Source: Hymenobacter pini (lineage in GTDB: Bacteria; Bacteroidota; Bacteroidia; Cytophagales; Hymenobacteraceae). From it: a stretch of 64,000 nt of DNA. The notes beneath the pieces are model-generated. The model was not told the origin of the DNA and searched no databases. It saw nothing but the letters and a program-made list of their open reading frames with translations. The position numbers were made by a program, and so were the translations under genes. The stretch covers positions 186,001 to 250,000 of the forward strand of contig NZ_JAIZZH010000001.1 in assembly GCF_020421205.1 (NCBI RefSeq), written 5' to 3'. Shown here one piece after another: positions 42,092-49,730 of the stretch; within the stretch, counting starts at the first letter, position 1; the number at the start of each line of letters is the position of its first letter.

Positions 42092-43198
42092 TTAGCGTCC
42101 TGCTTTAGTCGTAACCACTATGGCACCATCGTGCGCCCGGGGCCCGAACAGCAGAACGGCCTTGTCGCGTTTCAAAACCACAATGGACTCAATATTATCG
42201 GGTGGTATGTTACGCACTTCGGCGGGTGCCTCCCCACTGAAAGCGTCGCTAGCCAGCAGCTCGCCATCCACCACGTACAGCGGGTTCTGGTTTCGGTGGG
42301 GCTTAGGTAATTCCTTTACTGCTTTCAGTCCCTGGGAGGCCGGTGCCGTAGCAGAGCTGCCCAGGCTGGCCAGATTGCCGGCAATGGGCGCTTTTTGGGA
42401 AGGTTGACCCAGCAATACCCGGCCAATATCAGCCGCTTCGGCCGCTTGGGTGAAAGCCTTTTTCTCCTGGGTTACTTCGGCCCCTACGCTGTACTGGGTT
42501 CTGAGCGCTTGCAAGGAGGCTCGGCGCAGCGTCAGCCCCTGCTCCATTTCGGTAAGGTGAGCTTCCATGATGGGATGTAGGTGCTGGTCGTACGCCCGGG
42601 CTTTCATAAACCAGCTAATGCGTTCCAGCGTCAGGTCTATCTGGTTCGGGAACAGGGCGGACGCTGAGTCGTTCTGAGCCTGTTTTGTCAGATAGGCTGC
42701 CGCATTTTCGGCTAGCCAGTAACGGCGGGCGGTACGGGCATAGCGGCCGGTAGCAGTGGTATCGGCCCGGTCGGCAGCAGGCAGCTGTCTTCGGATGGTA
42801 GCTACCTGCCGGGCAGTTTCATTCTCAAAGTCGGGCATCCGGTCGGCCTTCACGGCTTCCAGCACAATGGGTTTGGCCACGGCTGGTTTGGCCGTTGTGG
42901 CCGATGACGCGGTGGAACTGCGCAGACCCCACCAAGCCAAGCCACCCACAGCTACGGCAATCAGGCCAGCCGGCCACCACCGCCGCAGGGGAGAGGCGGC
43001 CTCGTACTCGGTATCGTAGGTAGCGGCGGCTACATCAGGCTGAGTAGCTGCCTGAGGGCGGGGTATGTCGGTGCCACGGCGGCGTAGCTCCCGGCCGGCT
43101 TCGGCTACCAGTGCCGGGTGGTATAGCTCCGGGTGCTGCACCAGGTACAATAACTCTTCGGTGGTTTTCTGCAGAAAGGAATCGGATGACGAAGACAT
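42092..43198 (-). CDS. Single-pass membrane protein with C-terminal TonB-plug-like domain
   Basis: A 368-residue protein. Residues 1-~45 (LQKTTEELLYLVQHPELYHPALVAEAGRELRRRG) repeat the cytoplasmic motif of the neighbouring rhomboid protease. One transmembrane helix (WPAGLIAVAVGGLAWWGL) follows near 75-92. A helical periplasmic region (~115-270) comes next. The last ~65 residues resemble the plug domain of SusC-type receptors: NPLYVVDGELL, NIPPDNIESIVVLKRDKAVLLFGPRAHDGAIVVTTK. No beta-barrel is present. The plug segment may bind TonB-system or periplasmic partners, but that is inference. The ATG at 43198 is chosen because upstream residues show no coding character. It is likely in an operon with the rhomboid gene 100 bp downstream. 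Confidence 0.8.
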   Translation of the reverse strand: MSSSSDSFLQKTTEELLYLVQHPELYHPALVAEAGRELRRRGTDIPRPQAATQPDVAAATYDTEYEAASPLRRWWPAGLIAVAVGGLAWWGLRSSTASSATTAKPAVAKPIVLEAVKADRMPDFENETARQVATIRRQLPAADRADTTATGRYARTARRYWLAENAAAYLTKQAQNDSASALFPNQIDLTLERISWFMKARAYDQHLHPIMEAHLTEMEQGLTLRRASLQALRTQYSVGAEVTQEKKAFTQAAEAADIGRVLLGQPSQKAPIAGNLASLGSSATAPASQGLKAVKELPKPHRNQNPLYVVDGELLASDAFSGEAPAEVRNIPPDNIESIVVLKRDKAVLLFGPRAHDGAIVVTTKAGR

Positions 43199-43359
43199 GA
43201 GCCGATACGTAAGAGATAATAGGGGTGTAAACGGCTCTAAAATTGCCGAAAAACAGCCGCATTTCAAGCTCTGGAAAGCAAACGCCGCCCGCCCCCGTGC
43301 GTATAGACCAGCAGTGGCCGGGCTACACGCCGGGCCTTCATTCTTTCGATACCCTAACC

Positions 43360-43665
43360 ATGACACAACCCCGCGAAGAACCCACCGACGCCCGGAACCT
43401 ACCCGAAGCTTCCGACACGCAGCCCACCCAACGCCAGCCCGAAGGCCGGCAGGCCCCCGGCAGCCACGATACCGGCCTGAACGCCGACGATAATTCCGGC
43501 AGTGGCGGTACGGAAGGTGGCCAACCCATCAGCGGCAGCCGGGTAAAATCGGGTGCCCCTAACTACGACGCACCCGGCAACGCCCAGGACGGCGACGTGG
43601 GTGGCAACACTACCAGCAGCGGTACTGGCGTATCGGGCGGTCAAACCGGCCAGGTCAATCTATAA
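43360..43665 (+). CDS. Small disordered Gly/Gln/Ser-rich protein
   Basis: A 101-residue, very hydrophilic protein with no signal peptide and no hydrophobic core. It is rich in Gly, Ser, Thr, Gln, Asp and Asn (QPEGRQAPGSHDTGLNADDN, GNTTSSGTGVSGGQTGQVNL). The composition predicts an unfolded chain. I do not recognise a family. A similar short protein follows 20 bp downstream, so the two are probably one transcript. The ATG at 43360 (MTQPREEPTDARN) is preferred over a longer open frame. Confidence 0.65.
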   Translation: MTQPREEPTDARNLPEASDTQPTQRQPEGRQAPGSHDTGLNADDNSGSGGTEGGQPISGSRVKSGAPNYDAPGNAQDGDVGGNTTSSGTGVSGGQTGQVNL

Positions 43666-43685
43666 CCTCTTATTCTTACTGAACA

Positions 43686-43895
43686 ATGGCTCAGCAACCC
43701 CAACAACCTGCCCACGAGCAGCAGCCCGATACCGCCAAAACCCCCGAAACCACCCAGGAGCAACTCGCCCACGACAGCGGCGACGGCATCCGGGGCGGCT
43801 ACGGCAACTCTGACCAAACCAACGGCTTGGAAGGTGGCTCCGCCTCAGCTTCGGATAACCAACAGCCAGCAGATAAATCTGAGAAACAGGAATAA
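43686..43895 (+). CDS. Small disordered Gln/Asp-rich protein
   Basis: A 69-residue hydrophilic protein (MAQQPQQPAHEQQPDTAKTP start, GIRGGYGNSDQTNGLEGGSA middle, charged ADKSEKQE end). No signal peptide, helix or motif of known function. It shares composition and the ..GG..-x-Q style with the preceding gene, 20 bp upstream, and could be a diverged partner. A GC-rich hairpin at 43923 follows. The coding call rests on the intact frame, the ATG, spacing and composition. Confidence 0.6.
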   Translation: MAQQPQQPAHEQQPDTAKTPETTQEQLAHDSGDGIRGGYGNSDQTNGLEGGSASASDNQQPADKSEKQE

Positions 43896-43922
43896 GGCTC
43901 CTTTTTCTAAACTACACCCCGG

Positions 43923-43962
43923 CAGCGCCCGACCCCATACGCAACGTAAGGGCCGGGCGCTG
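43923..43962 (+). terminator. GC-rich hairpin after the small disordered genes
   Basis: A 13-bp stem with one mismatch (cagcgcccgaccc / gggccgggcgctg). There is no T-run, so it may be an inefficient terminator. It lies 27 bp before the next gene. Confidence 0.55.
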
Positions 43963-43988
43963 CTGTGCTGATACCGGTATATTGGGCC

Positions 43989-45194
43989 ATGAAACAGTTT
44001 GTGGTTTTGGGGGCGCTGCTGTGCGCCAGCGTAGTAGCAGCGGCCCAAAATCCGTTGCCCCGCTTGCTCCACACCGACTCCGTGCTGGCTCCGGTGGCGG
44101 GCCAGGCGGCACAGTACCGCCTGCAGGTGCTGTATACTCAAATCAGGCGCGACAAACAGGGGCAGCCGCATTTCCGGCGCTACCGCTACCGGGTGCGGCC
44201 CCGGGAGTATTTCTACCCGGCCAGCGCCATCAAGCTGCCCACTGCCGTGCTGGCCCTGGAGAAAATTCACCAGCTGGCCCGGCAGGTACCAACGCTGTCC
44301 AGTAGTTCGCCACTGCGCATCGATTCGGCGGCGTACGGGCAAACGCGCGTGCTGCGGGATACTAGCAGCCAGAACCACCGGGCCAGTGTGGCGCAGTACG
44401 TGCGCAAGATTCTGCTGGTGAGCGACAACGATGCGTACAATCGGCTGTATGAGTTTGTGGGCCCGGCGGCATTGCAGCAGCAGTTGCGCCGACACGGACT
44501 GCGCCGCACGGTGCTGCGGCACCGCCTTTCCGTGGGCGACCAGGACTCCACGGCCCGTCGCACCAACCCCGTAGCGCTGTTTGCGGATACCAGCCTGAGC
44601 CGGGCGCTGTACGTGCAGCCGGCGGCTACCTTCCGGGAGCGTTGGGCGCGGGGGGCACCACGGCGGCGCAAGGTGGGCGAGGCGTACTTGCAAAACGGGC
44701 AACGCATCAACCAGCCCATGGATTTTAGTGCCAAAAATGCCACTACCCTGGCGGATTTGCAGCGCACGTTGCAGGCCGTGGTGTTTGCGCAGTCGGTGGC
44801 CCGGCGGCGGCAGTTTCAGCTGGACTCCCTGGACCGCCGCCTGCTGCTGGACTACCTGCACCGGCTACCCCGCCAGAGCCAGTGGCCCCGCTACCCCGTG
44901 GCGCAATACCCCGATAACTACGCCAAATACCTGCTGGTGGGAGGCGCCCCACAGCCGTTGCCCGAGGGAGTGCGCATCTACAACAAAATCGGCCAGGCCT
45001 ACGGCTTCCTCATCGATAACGCCTACATCACTGACTCCGCCCACGGTGTGGAGTTCCTGCTCAGCGCGGTGCTGTACGTGAACCACGACGGGGTGCTCAA
45101 CGACGACCAGTACGACTACGATACGGTAGGGCTGCCGTTTTTGCGGCGGCTGAGCGAGGCCGTGTATCAATTAGAGCTGCAGCGCCACCAGTAA
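43989..45194 (+). CDS. Class A beta-lactamase-like serine hydrolase
   Basis: A 401-residue protein with a signal peptide (FVVLGALLCASVVAAAQ), so periplasmic. Class A-type motifs are visible: SAIK at 79-82, SDN at 145-147 in ILLVSDNDAYN, and a KIG in place of the KTG motif (YNKIGQAYGF). It is ~110 residues longer than typical class A enzymes, with an extra helical insert around 200-300 (PQPATFRERW..., LQRTLQAVVFAQSV). The family (PF13354) covers both beta-lactamases and other serine hydrolases, so antibiotic hydrolysis cannot be claimed. It heads a run of three genes on the same strand linked to wall peptide and glycan turnover. Confidence 0.83.
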   Translation: MKQFVVLGALLCASVVAAAQNPLPRLLHTDSVLAPVAGQAAQYRLQVLYTQIRRDKQGQPHFRRYRYRVRPREYFYPASAIKLPTAVLALEKIHQLARQVPTLSSSSPLRIDSAAYGQTRVLRDTSSQNHRASVAQYVRKILLVSDNDAYNRLYEFVGPAALQQQLRRHGLRRTVLRHRLSVGDQDSTARRTNPVALFADTSLSRALYVQPAATFRERWARGAPRRRKVGEAYLQNGQRINQPMDFSAKNATTLADLQRTLQAVVFAQSVARRRQFQLDSLDRRLLLDYLHRLPRQSQWPRYPVAQYPDNYAKYLLVGGAPQPLPEGVRIYNKIGQAYGFLIDNAYITDSAHGVEFLLSAVLYVNHDGVLNDDQYDYDTVGLPFLRRLSEAVYQLELQRHQ

Positions 45195-45294
45195 TACACC
45201 CTTTCGGATAACATCAGCACAACAGTAAGGAAATATTGCCCGTATGCCGGGCAGTACGGAGGAGTTTCGGGCTCTGATTTGTTCCGGGTAGTAT

Positions 45295-45918
45295 ATGGCC
45301 ACAAACTCTTACGGACTTACGGTTATTTCCTCGCTGCTGGAGTATCGGCAGCGGGTAGCGCATCATCCGGAGCGGGAGCTGGTGGATTTATCGGCCCTGA
45401 TTCCGGAGTTGGTGTTGGATATCCGGTATGCCACGGCCCGCAACCTGCTGGGCCGGCCCCTGTACTCGCAGGCGCGGGCTTTTCTGCGGCGGCCCGTAGC
45501 CGAGGCGCTGGCGCGCGTGCAGCAGGCGTTGCGGCGGCTGGGGCTGGGCTTGTGCGTGTATGATGCCTACCGGCCCTACGGCGTAACGGTGCAGTTTTTT
45601 GAGCACATCCGTAACGAGAAATTTGCCGCGCCACCTTGGCGGGGCTCTCGGCACAATCGGGGCTGCTCCGTGGATGTGGGCCTCGTGGAGCATGCCACCG
45701 GTCGGCACCTGCCCCTACCCACCGATTTTGACGAGCTGACGCCGGCGGCCCATTCCCGCTACACCCACTTGCCCCCGCACGTGTTGTTCAACCGCAGCAT
45801 TCTGCTGGCCGCCATGAAGCGCCAGGGCTTTGTGAACTACTCAGACGAATGGTGGCACTACGACTACCAGCAGTGGAACGACTTTGACCTGCTGGACCTC
45901 CCGTTTGAGGAGCTATAG
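45295..45918 (+). CDS. VanX/DdpX-family D-Ala-D-Ala dipeptidase
   Basis: A 207-residue zinc dipeptidase. The core matches the VanX family: VYDAYRPYGV with the transition-state Arg93, SRHNRGCSVDVGL carrying ligands His120 and Asp127, and EWWHYDY carrying the catalytic Glu185 and ligand His188. It hydrolyses D-Ala-D-Ala or related dipeptides. No signal peptide is visible, so it probably acts in the cytoplasm, which fits recycling of imported wall dipeptides like E. coli DdpX. No vanH, vanA or vanRS genes are nearby, so vancomycin resistance is unlikely. ATG 45295. The next gene follows on the same strand. Confidence 0.92.
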   Translation: MATNSYGLTVISSLLEYRQRVAHHPERELVDLSALIPELVLDIRYATARNLLGRPLYSQARAFLRRPVAEALARVQQALRRLGLGLCVYDAYRPYGVTVQFFEHIRNEKFAAPPWRGSRHNRGCSVDVGLVEHATGRHLPLPTDFDELTPAAHSRYTHLPPHVLFNRSILLAAMKRQGFVNYSDEWWHYDYQQWNDFDLLDLPFEEL

Positions 45919-46087
45919 GTTGTCGCAGCTTGGTGCGTATTTGAGTATCTGCACGGCCATTGGGGCCGCATCAGCAGCTCTTGAAGTTCAAGAGAGGGAA
46001 CAGATACGGTTCAGGTTTGATAGAAATTCCGTGTTGATGGGCGGGAAAGGCCGGCTAACTCCTGCACAAAGCACTATTTTTGGGGTA

Positions 46088-47860
46088 ATGACCCAGTTGC
46101 GTACTGCCTACCGTTGCCTGTTTTTCCTGTTGCTGACTTGTGGCTTGCTGCTTGCCGCCAGCAGCCGCGCCGCCGATGTGCCACCCAAGCGGGAGCTGCG
46201 CGGCGTCTGGATTGCCACCGTCGAGAATATTGACTGGCCCAGCAGCCGTAGCCTCACCCCCGAGCAGCAGCGCCGCGAATACCGCCGCATGCTCGATGAC
46301 CACCAGAAAAGCGGCGTAAACGCGGTGTTTGTGCAGGTGCGGCCCGCCTCCGATGCCTTTTACCAGAGTAGCCTGGAGCCCTGGAGTAAGTGGCTGACGG
46401 GCACCCAGGGCAAAGCACCCGCGCCGCTCTGGGACCCGCTGCCCTTCCTCATTGAGGAAGCCCACCAGCGGGGCATGGAGTTCCACGCGTGGTTTAACCC
46501 GTACCGCGCCACCATGGATACCGTGACGCGCCGACTGGCTGCCAACCATCCGTACCGCCGCCACCCCGAGTGGTTTATGCGCTACGCCGGCAAGCTGCTC
46601 TACAACCCCGGCCTGCCGGAAGTGCGCCAGTACATCAACGAGGTGATTCTGGACGTGGTGCGCCGCTACGACATCGACGGGGTGCACTTCGATGACTACT
46701 TCTATCCGTACCCTGAGGCCGGGCAGGTGATTCACGACGAGGACGCCTATGCCCGCTTCAACCCCGACAACCTGCCCGTGGCCGACTGGCGCCGCCAGAA
46801 CGTGAACGTGCTCATCCGAGACCTGCACGCCTCCATCCGGCAGACCAAGCGGTGGGTAAAATTCGGTATTTCGCCCTTCGGCGTGTGGCGTAACCAAACC
46901 TCTGACCCTAACGGCTCGGCTACCAAGGCTTTCCAGGGCTACGACGGGCTGTACGCCGATGCGCTGGAATGGACGCGTCAGGGCTGGATTGATTATGTAT
47001 TGCCCCAACTGTACTGGAGCACGGGCTTCCGGGTGGCGCAGTACCCGGTGCTGGTGGAGTGGTGGGCCCGCAACGCCAACGGCCGCCACGTGTACATTGG
47101 CCACGGGGCCTACCGCATGCTGGAGAGCACCCGCTCCGATACGGTGTGGCGCAACCCCCGTGAGCTGCCCCGGCAGGTACGCTTTAACCGTACCTTCCCG
47201 GCCGAGGTGAGTGGCAGCGTGTTCTTCAGCTCAAAATCCCTGATGGCTAACGCCCTGCACACCACCGATTCGTTGCGGGAACATGAGTTTCGGTACCCGG
47301 CCCTGCCGCCGGCTATGCCCTGGCTGGATGCCGTACCGCCGCTGCCGGCCCAGCAGCTCAGCGTGAGCACCCAGCTGAATGTGAATACCCTCACGTGGCA
47401 GCCCGGTCCCGCCGCCCCCGACGGCGACGAGGCTACCTACTACGCCCTCTACCGCTTCACGCCCGACCAAACACCCTCGCCCGATGACCCACGCAACCTG
47501 TTGGCCATCATCCGGCCGCAGGCGGGCCGCAAATTGCAGTTTCAGGATACCACGGCCCGTTTCGGCCACGCCTACGCCTACTACCTCACCGCCTTCGACC
47601 GTCTGCACAACGAAAGCCGGCCTATTTCGGTGCGCACCACCGGCCGCCCGGCCGAGGTGGTAGTGGCCCAGCAGGCTCCGCCCGAACCTACCCCAGCCCC
47701 ACAACCGGCCCCGGCTCCCGTTACGCCGCCAGTAAACACGGCACCCCAACCAACTGCGCCCCGCCCGGTAGTAACCCGCCCGGCCTCGGTGCCCACCAAA
47801 GTGAAGGTGAAAACCAAATCCAAGCGCGGCGGCTTCTTCCGGCGGCTGTTCGGGGGGTGA
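46088..47860 (+). CDS. GHL10 family glycosidase (DUF187, YngK/DigH-like)
   Basis: A 590-residue protein with a signal peptide (YRCLFFLLLTCGLLLAASSRA). The barrel shows ELRGVWIATVENIDWPS, VNAVFVQVRPASDAFYQS, EFHAWFNPYR, and the acidic motif IDGVHFDDYFYPYPE (197-210). These are signatures of the GHL10 family, which includes E. coli DigH, an enzyme that cuts peptide-free peptidoglycan glycan. A fibronectin-like segment (~430-525) and a Pro/Ala-rich linker follow. The C-terminus ends in a basic tail (KVKVKTKSKRGG ... LFGG). ATG 46088 starts the signal peptide; the longer frame upstream is non-coding. With its two neighbours it suggests wall recycling. Confidence 0.88.
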   Translation: MTQLRTAYRCLFFLLLTCGLLLAASSRAADVPPKRELRGVWIATVENIDWPSSRSLTPEQQRREYRRMLDDHQKSGVNAVFVQVRPASDAFYQSSLEPWSKWLTGTQGKAPAPLWDPLPFLIEEAHQRGMEFHAWFNPYRATMDTVTRRLAANHPYRRHPEWFMRYAGKLLYNPGLPEVRQYINEVILDVVRRYDIDGVHFDDYFYPYPEAGQVIHDEDAYARFNPDNLPVADWRRQNVNVLIRDLHASIRQTKRWVKFGISPFGVWRNQTSDPNGSATKAFQGYDGLYADALEWTRQGWIDYVLPQLYWSTGFRVAQYPVLVEWWARNANGRHVYIGHGAYRMLESTRSDTVWRNPRELPRQVRFNRTFPAEVSGSVFFSSKSLMANALHTTDSLREHEFRYPALPPAMPWLDAVPPLPAQQLSVSTQLNVNTLTWQPGPAAPDGDEATYYALYRFTPDQTPSPDDPRNLLAIIRPQAGRKLQFQDTTARFGHAYAYYLTAFDRLHNESRPISVRTTGRPAEVVVAQQAPPEPTPAPQPAPAPVTPPVNTAPQPTAPRPVVTRPASVPTKVKVKTKSKRGGFFRRLFGG

Positions 47861-47901
47861 TAGAAGCAGCCCAGCGCGCTACGTCGGAACCATAAATCCA
47901 T

Positions 47902-47934
47902 AAAAAAAGCGAGGCAGTCAGGCCTCGCTTTTTT
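47902..47934. terminator. Bidirectional rho-independent terminator
   Basis: The stem aaaaaaagcgaggc / gcctcgctttttt has A- and T-runs on both flanks. It ends the GHL10 gene (+) and the small secreted gene on the minus strand. Confidence 0.92.
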
Positions 47935-47961
47935 GCTTTCGATAGTGGGTAGATGCTGGCG

Positions 47962-48279
47962 TTACGGGGCACTGGTCAGGCCATCTAGGTAGCCGTTCCA
48001 ATAGTCCAGCGAATCGGGGTCGGTGTTGCCCTGGATGTACGTATTCTGCACCCGGTCATACTCCATTGACACAGCCCGGTCAAAGTCGCGGGTACCCTCG
48101 GAATAGATGCCGTTGAACTCAGACCGCTTTTCCCGGCCGGCATCAAAGCCCTGGTAATAGGTTTCGTACGAAGCCGCTGCGGTAGTTGCTACTGGGTACG
48201 GTTGGGCCGTGGCTGTAAGAGGCAAAGTGCCCAGGGTAGAAAGAGCGGTTAAAACAAACAACGCGAATGATTTTCTCAT
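47962..48279 (-). CDS. Small secreted hypothetical protein
   Basis: A 105-residue protein with a signal peptide (SFALFVLTALSTLGTLPLTATAQ). The mature part of ~80 residues is acidic and tyrosine-rich (SYETYYQGFDAGREKRSEF, DSLDYWNGYLDGLTSAP). There is a loose repeated Y-x-G-x-x-x-G pattern (YYQGFDAG, YWNGYLDG). No known family. It follows the SusCD operon on the same strand but is separated by a terminator at 48351, so it should be transcribed on its own. ATG 48279. Confidence 0.72.
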   Translation of the reverse strand: MRKSFALFVLTALSTLGTLPLTATAQPYPVATTAAASYETYYQGFDAGREKRSEFNGIYSEGTRDFDRAVSMEYDRVQNTYIQGNTDPDSLDYWNGYLDGLTSAP

Positions 48280-48350
48280 ATAGATTGATGGGTATGGTGG
48301 ATAGCTGAAAGTACTTAAACTGGTTCGAATTCAAGGAGTAATAAGTAATA

Positions 48351-48382
48351 AAATAAGGGCCAGTTTTGAAGCTGGCCCTTAT
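48351..48382 (-). terminator. Terminator of the SusCD operon
   Basis: A perfect 12-bp stem (aataagggccag / ctggcccttatt) with an eight-base loop, 30 bp past the operon's last stop. On the minus strand the stem is followed by TTATTACTTATTA, a T/A-rich tail. Confidence 0.85.
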
Positions 48383-48411
48383 TAGGAGAATAGCGCTATG
48401 TGCCGTTTCAG

Positions 48412-49689
48412 TTACAGCGTGCGGTACTCAAACTTCACGCGGCCGGTGGAGCCGGAGGCGCTGGGTTTGATGCCGGTAACACGCAGGAGCATCGTTTCAG
48501 TACCCCGCACGCGCACGGCGTACACGTCGTTCACGGCCACGGTACCCAGTTCAGCCGAAGTAGTGTTCTGGAACAGGAGCAAACCAATGGAGTTGGCCGA
48601 GGCAGTAGTATATAAGCCCGCCGCTACCTGTGCCGGCGTCAGCTTGTAGTAACGAGTGGTGTTAGAAGCAGTCAGAGCCACGCCCGCCGAGGTGTAGGAA
48701 GAAACCGACAGGTCTTTGTTGGTAGCTGGCCCGGACTGAGGCTCGTTCAGGCCCGTGCGCAGGTTAAACGCCAGAGAGTCGGAAGGAGCAGCCACCCCAA
48801 AAGCTACCCGGCCCGTTTTGGCCGTGGCGGCAAACGATACCGGGGCTGCAATAGTAATGGGCGCAGCCGTAAGCGTGGTGGACGTGTTTTGGGCATACGC
48901 CACGAAGGAGTACGTGAGCGTTTGGCCGTTGGACCCAGCGGGTACCGGCGCATTCACCGTTACGGTGGTAGCAGCCCCGGCCGAAGGCCCGCGCACTACG
49001 CCCAGGCGGCGGGCGGCCCCCGTGCCGCTTTGCACGAAGTACGTGAGGCTATCCACGTTTTTGAACAGGGTGCTGGTGCTGCCGGCAGCGGGTACCGTAG
49101 CAATGCCGCCCTCGTTCAGAATAATGGAGTAGCCCAGAATATCACCCGAGGTTTGCTGCGTGGCGCTCAGGCCGTTGCGGTAGGTAACCGGCGTGGCGGA
49201 GAACTTAAGCGTGGGCGAGCTAGCGGCCGTGTACGTGAAGCGGCGAAGGCGCTTGCTGCCGTCGGCAAAGTTCAGCGTCACATCCACCCGCACCGGCGTT
49301 TTGTTGGCCAGCGTGGTGGACACGGTGTAGGGCACCGTTTGGTTGAATAGCTGCGGAGTACCATTAAGCTGCCCGTTGGCGGGATACGTACCTACCACAG
49401 CCGAGTCCTGCTTGTTGATAACCTGAAACACGGTAATGTCCTTCAGGTTGTCGGCTTGGTTGAAGGCTACAATGACGGGCACGGTTTCGCCGGGGGCATA
49501 CTTGGTAGCCAAGGAGCCGCCCAGCGTGCTGATAGAGCCAAAGCCGGCGTTGTCCTGCAGCTGTACGTAGTCGTTGAAGTCTTCCTTCTTACAGCTGGCT
49601 GTAGCCAGACCCAGCGCCAGCAGGCCGGCCAGCGCCAGCGGCTGCCACTCGCGGCGGGCGGTTACCCACGAGGTTATATATTGTTTCAT
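48412..49689 (-). CDS. Surface lipoprotein of a SusCD operon
   Basis: A 425-residue protein. The N-terminus is a lipoprotein signal (LAGLLALGLATASCKK, Cys ~34). The rest is beta-rich and Thr/Ala-rich with Ig-like repeats (GETVPVIVAFNQADNLKDITVFQVIN, YTVSTTLANKTPVRVDVTLNFADG) and ends GRVKFEYRTL. It sits 41 bp behind the SusD-like gene and is the third gene of the operon. In this position Bacteroidota often encode a surface glycan-binding lipoprotein, so that is a reasonable guess, but I see no defined family. ATG 49689 starts the signal; the longer frame is non-coding. Confidence 0.82.
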   Translation of the reverse strand: MKQYITSWVTARREWQPLALAGLLALGLATASCKKEDFNDYVQLQDNAGFGSISTLGGSLATKYAPGETVPVIVAFNQADNLKDITVFQVINKQDSAVVGTYPANGQLNGTPQLFNQTVPYTVSTTLANKTPVRVDVTLNFADGSKRLRRFTYTAASSPTLKFSATPVTYRNGLSATQQTSGDILGYSIILNEGGIATVPAAGSTSTLFKNVDSLTYFVQSGTGAARRLGVVRGPSAGAATTVTVNAPVPAGSNGQTLTYSFVAYAQNTSTTLTAAPITIAAPVSFAATAKTGRVAFGVAAPSDSLAFNLRTGLNEPQSGPATNKDLSVSSYTSAGVALTASNTTRYYKLTPAQVAAGLYTTASANSIGLLLFQNTTSAELGTVAVNDVYAVRVRGTETMLLRVTGIKPSASGSTGRVKFEYRTL

Positions 49690-49730
49690 GCGTTGCGAGA
49701 GAAATAGGGGAGGGAGAAAGGGGCGCGGCC

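Noticed and set aside
43989..45918. Vancomycin or beta-lactam resistance locus
   Set aside because: VanX-like and beta-lactamase-like proteins are adjacent, but vanH, vanA and vanRS are absent, and the hydrolase family includes many non-resistance enzymes.
45884..46087. 68-residue N-terminal extension of the GHL10 gene
   Set aside because: It overlaps the end of the dipeptidase gene and lacks coding character; ATG 46088 starts a good signal peptide.
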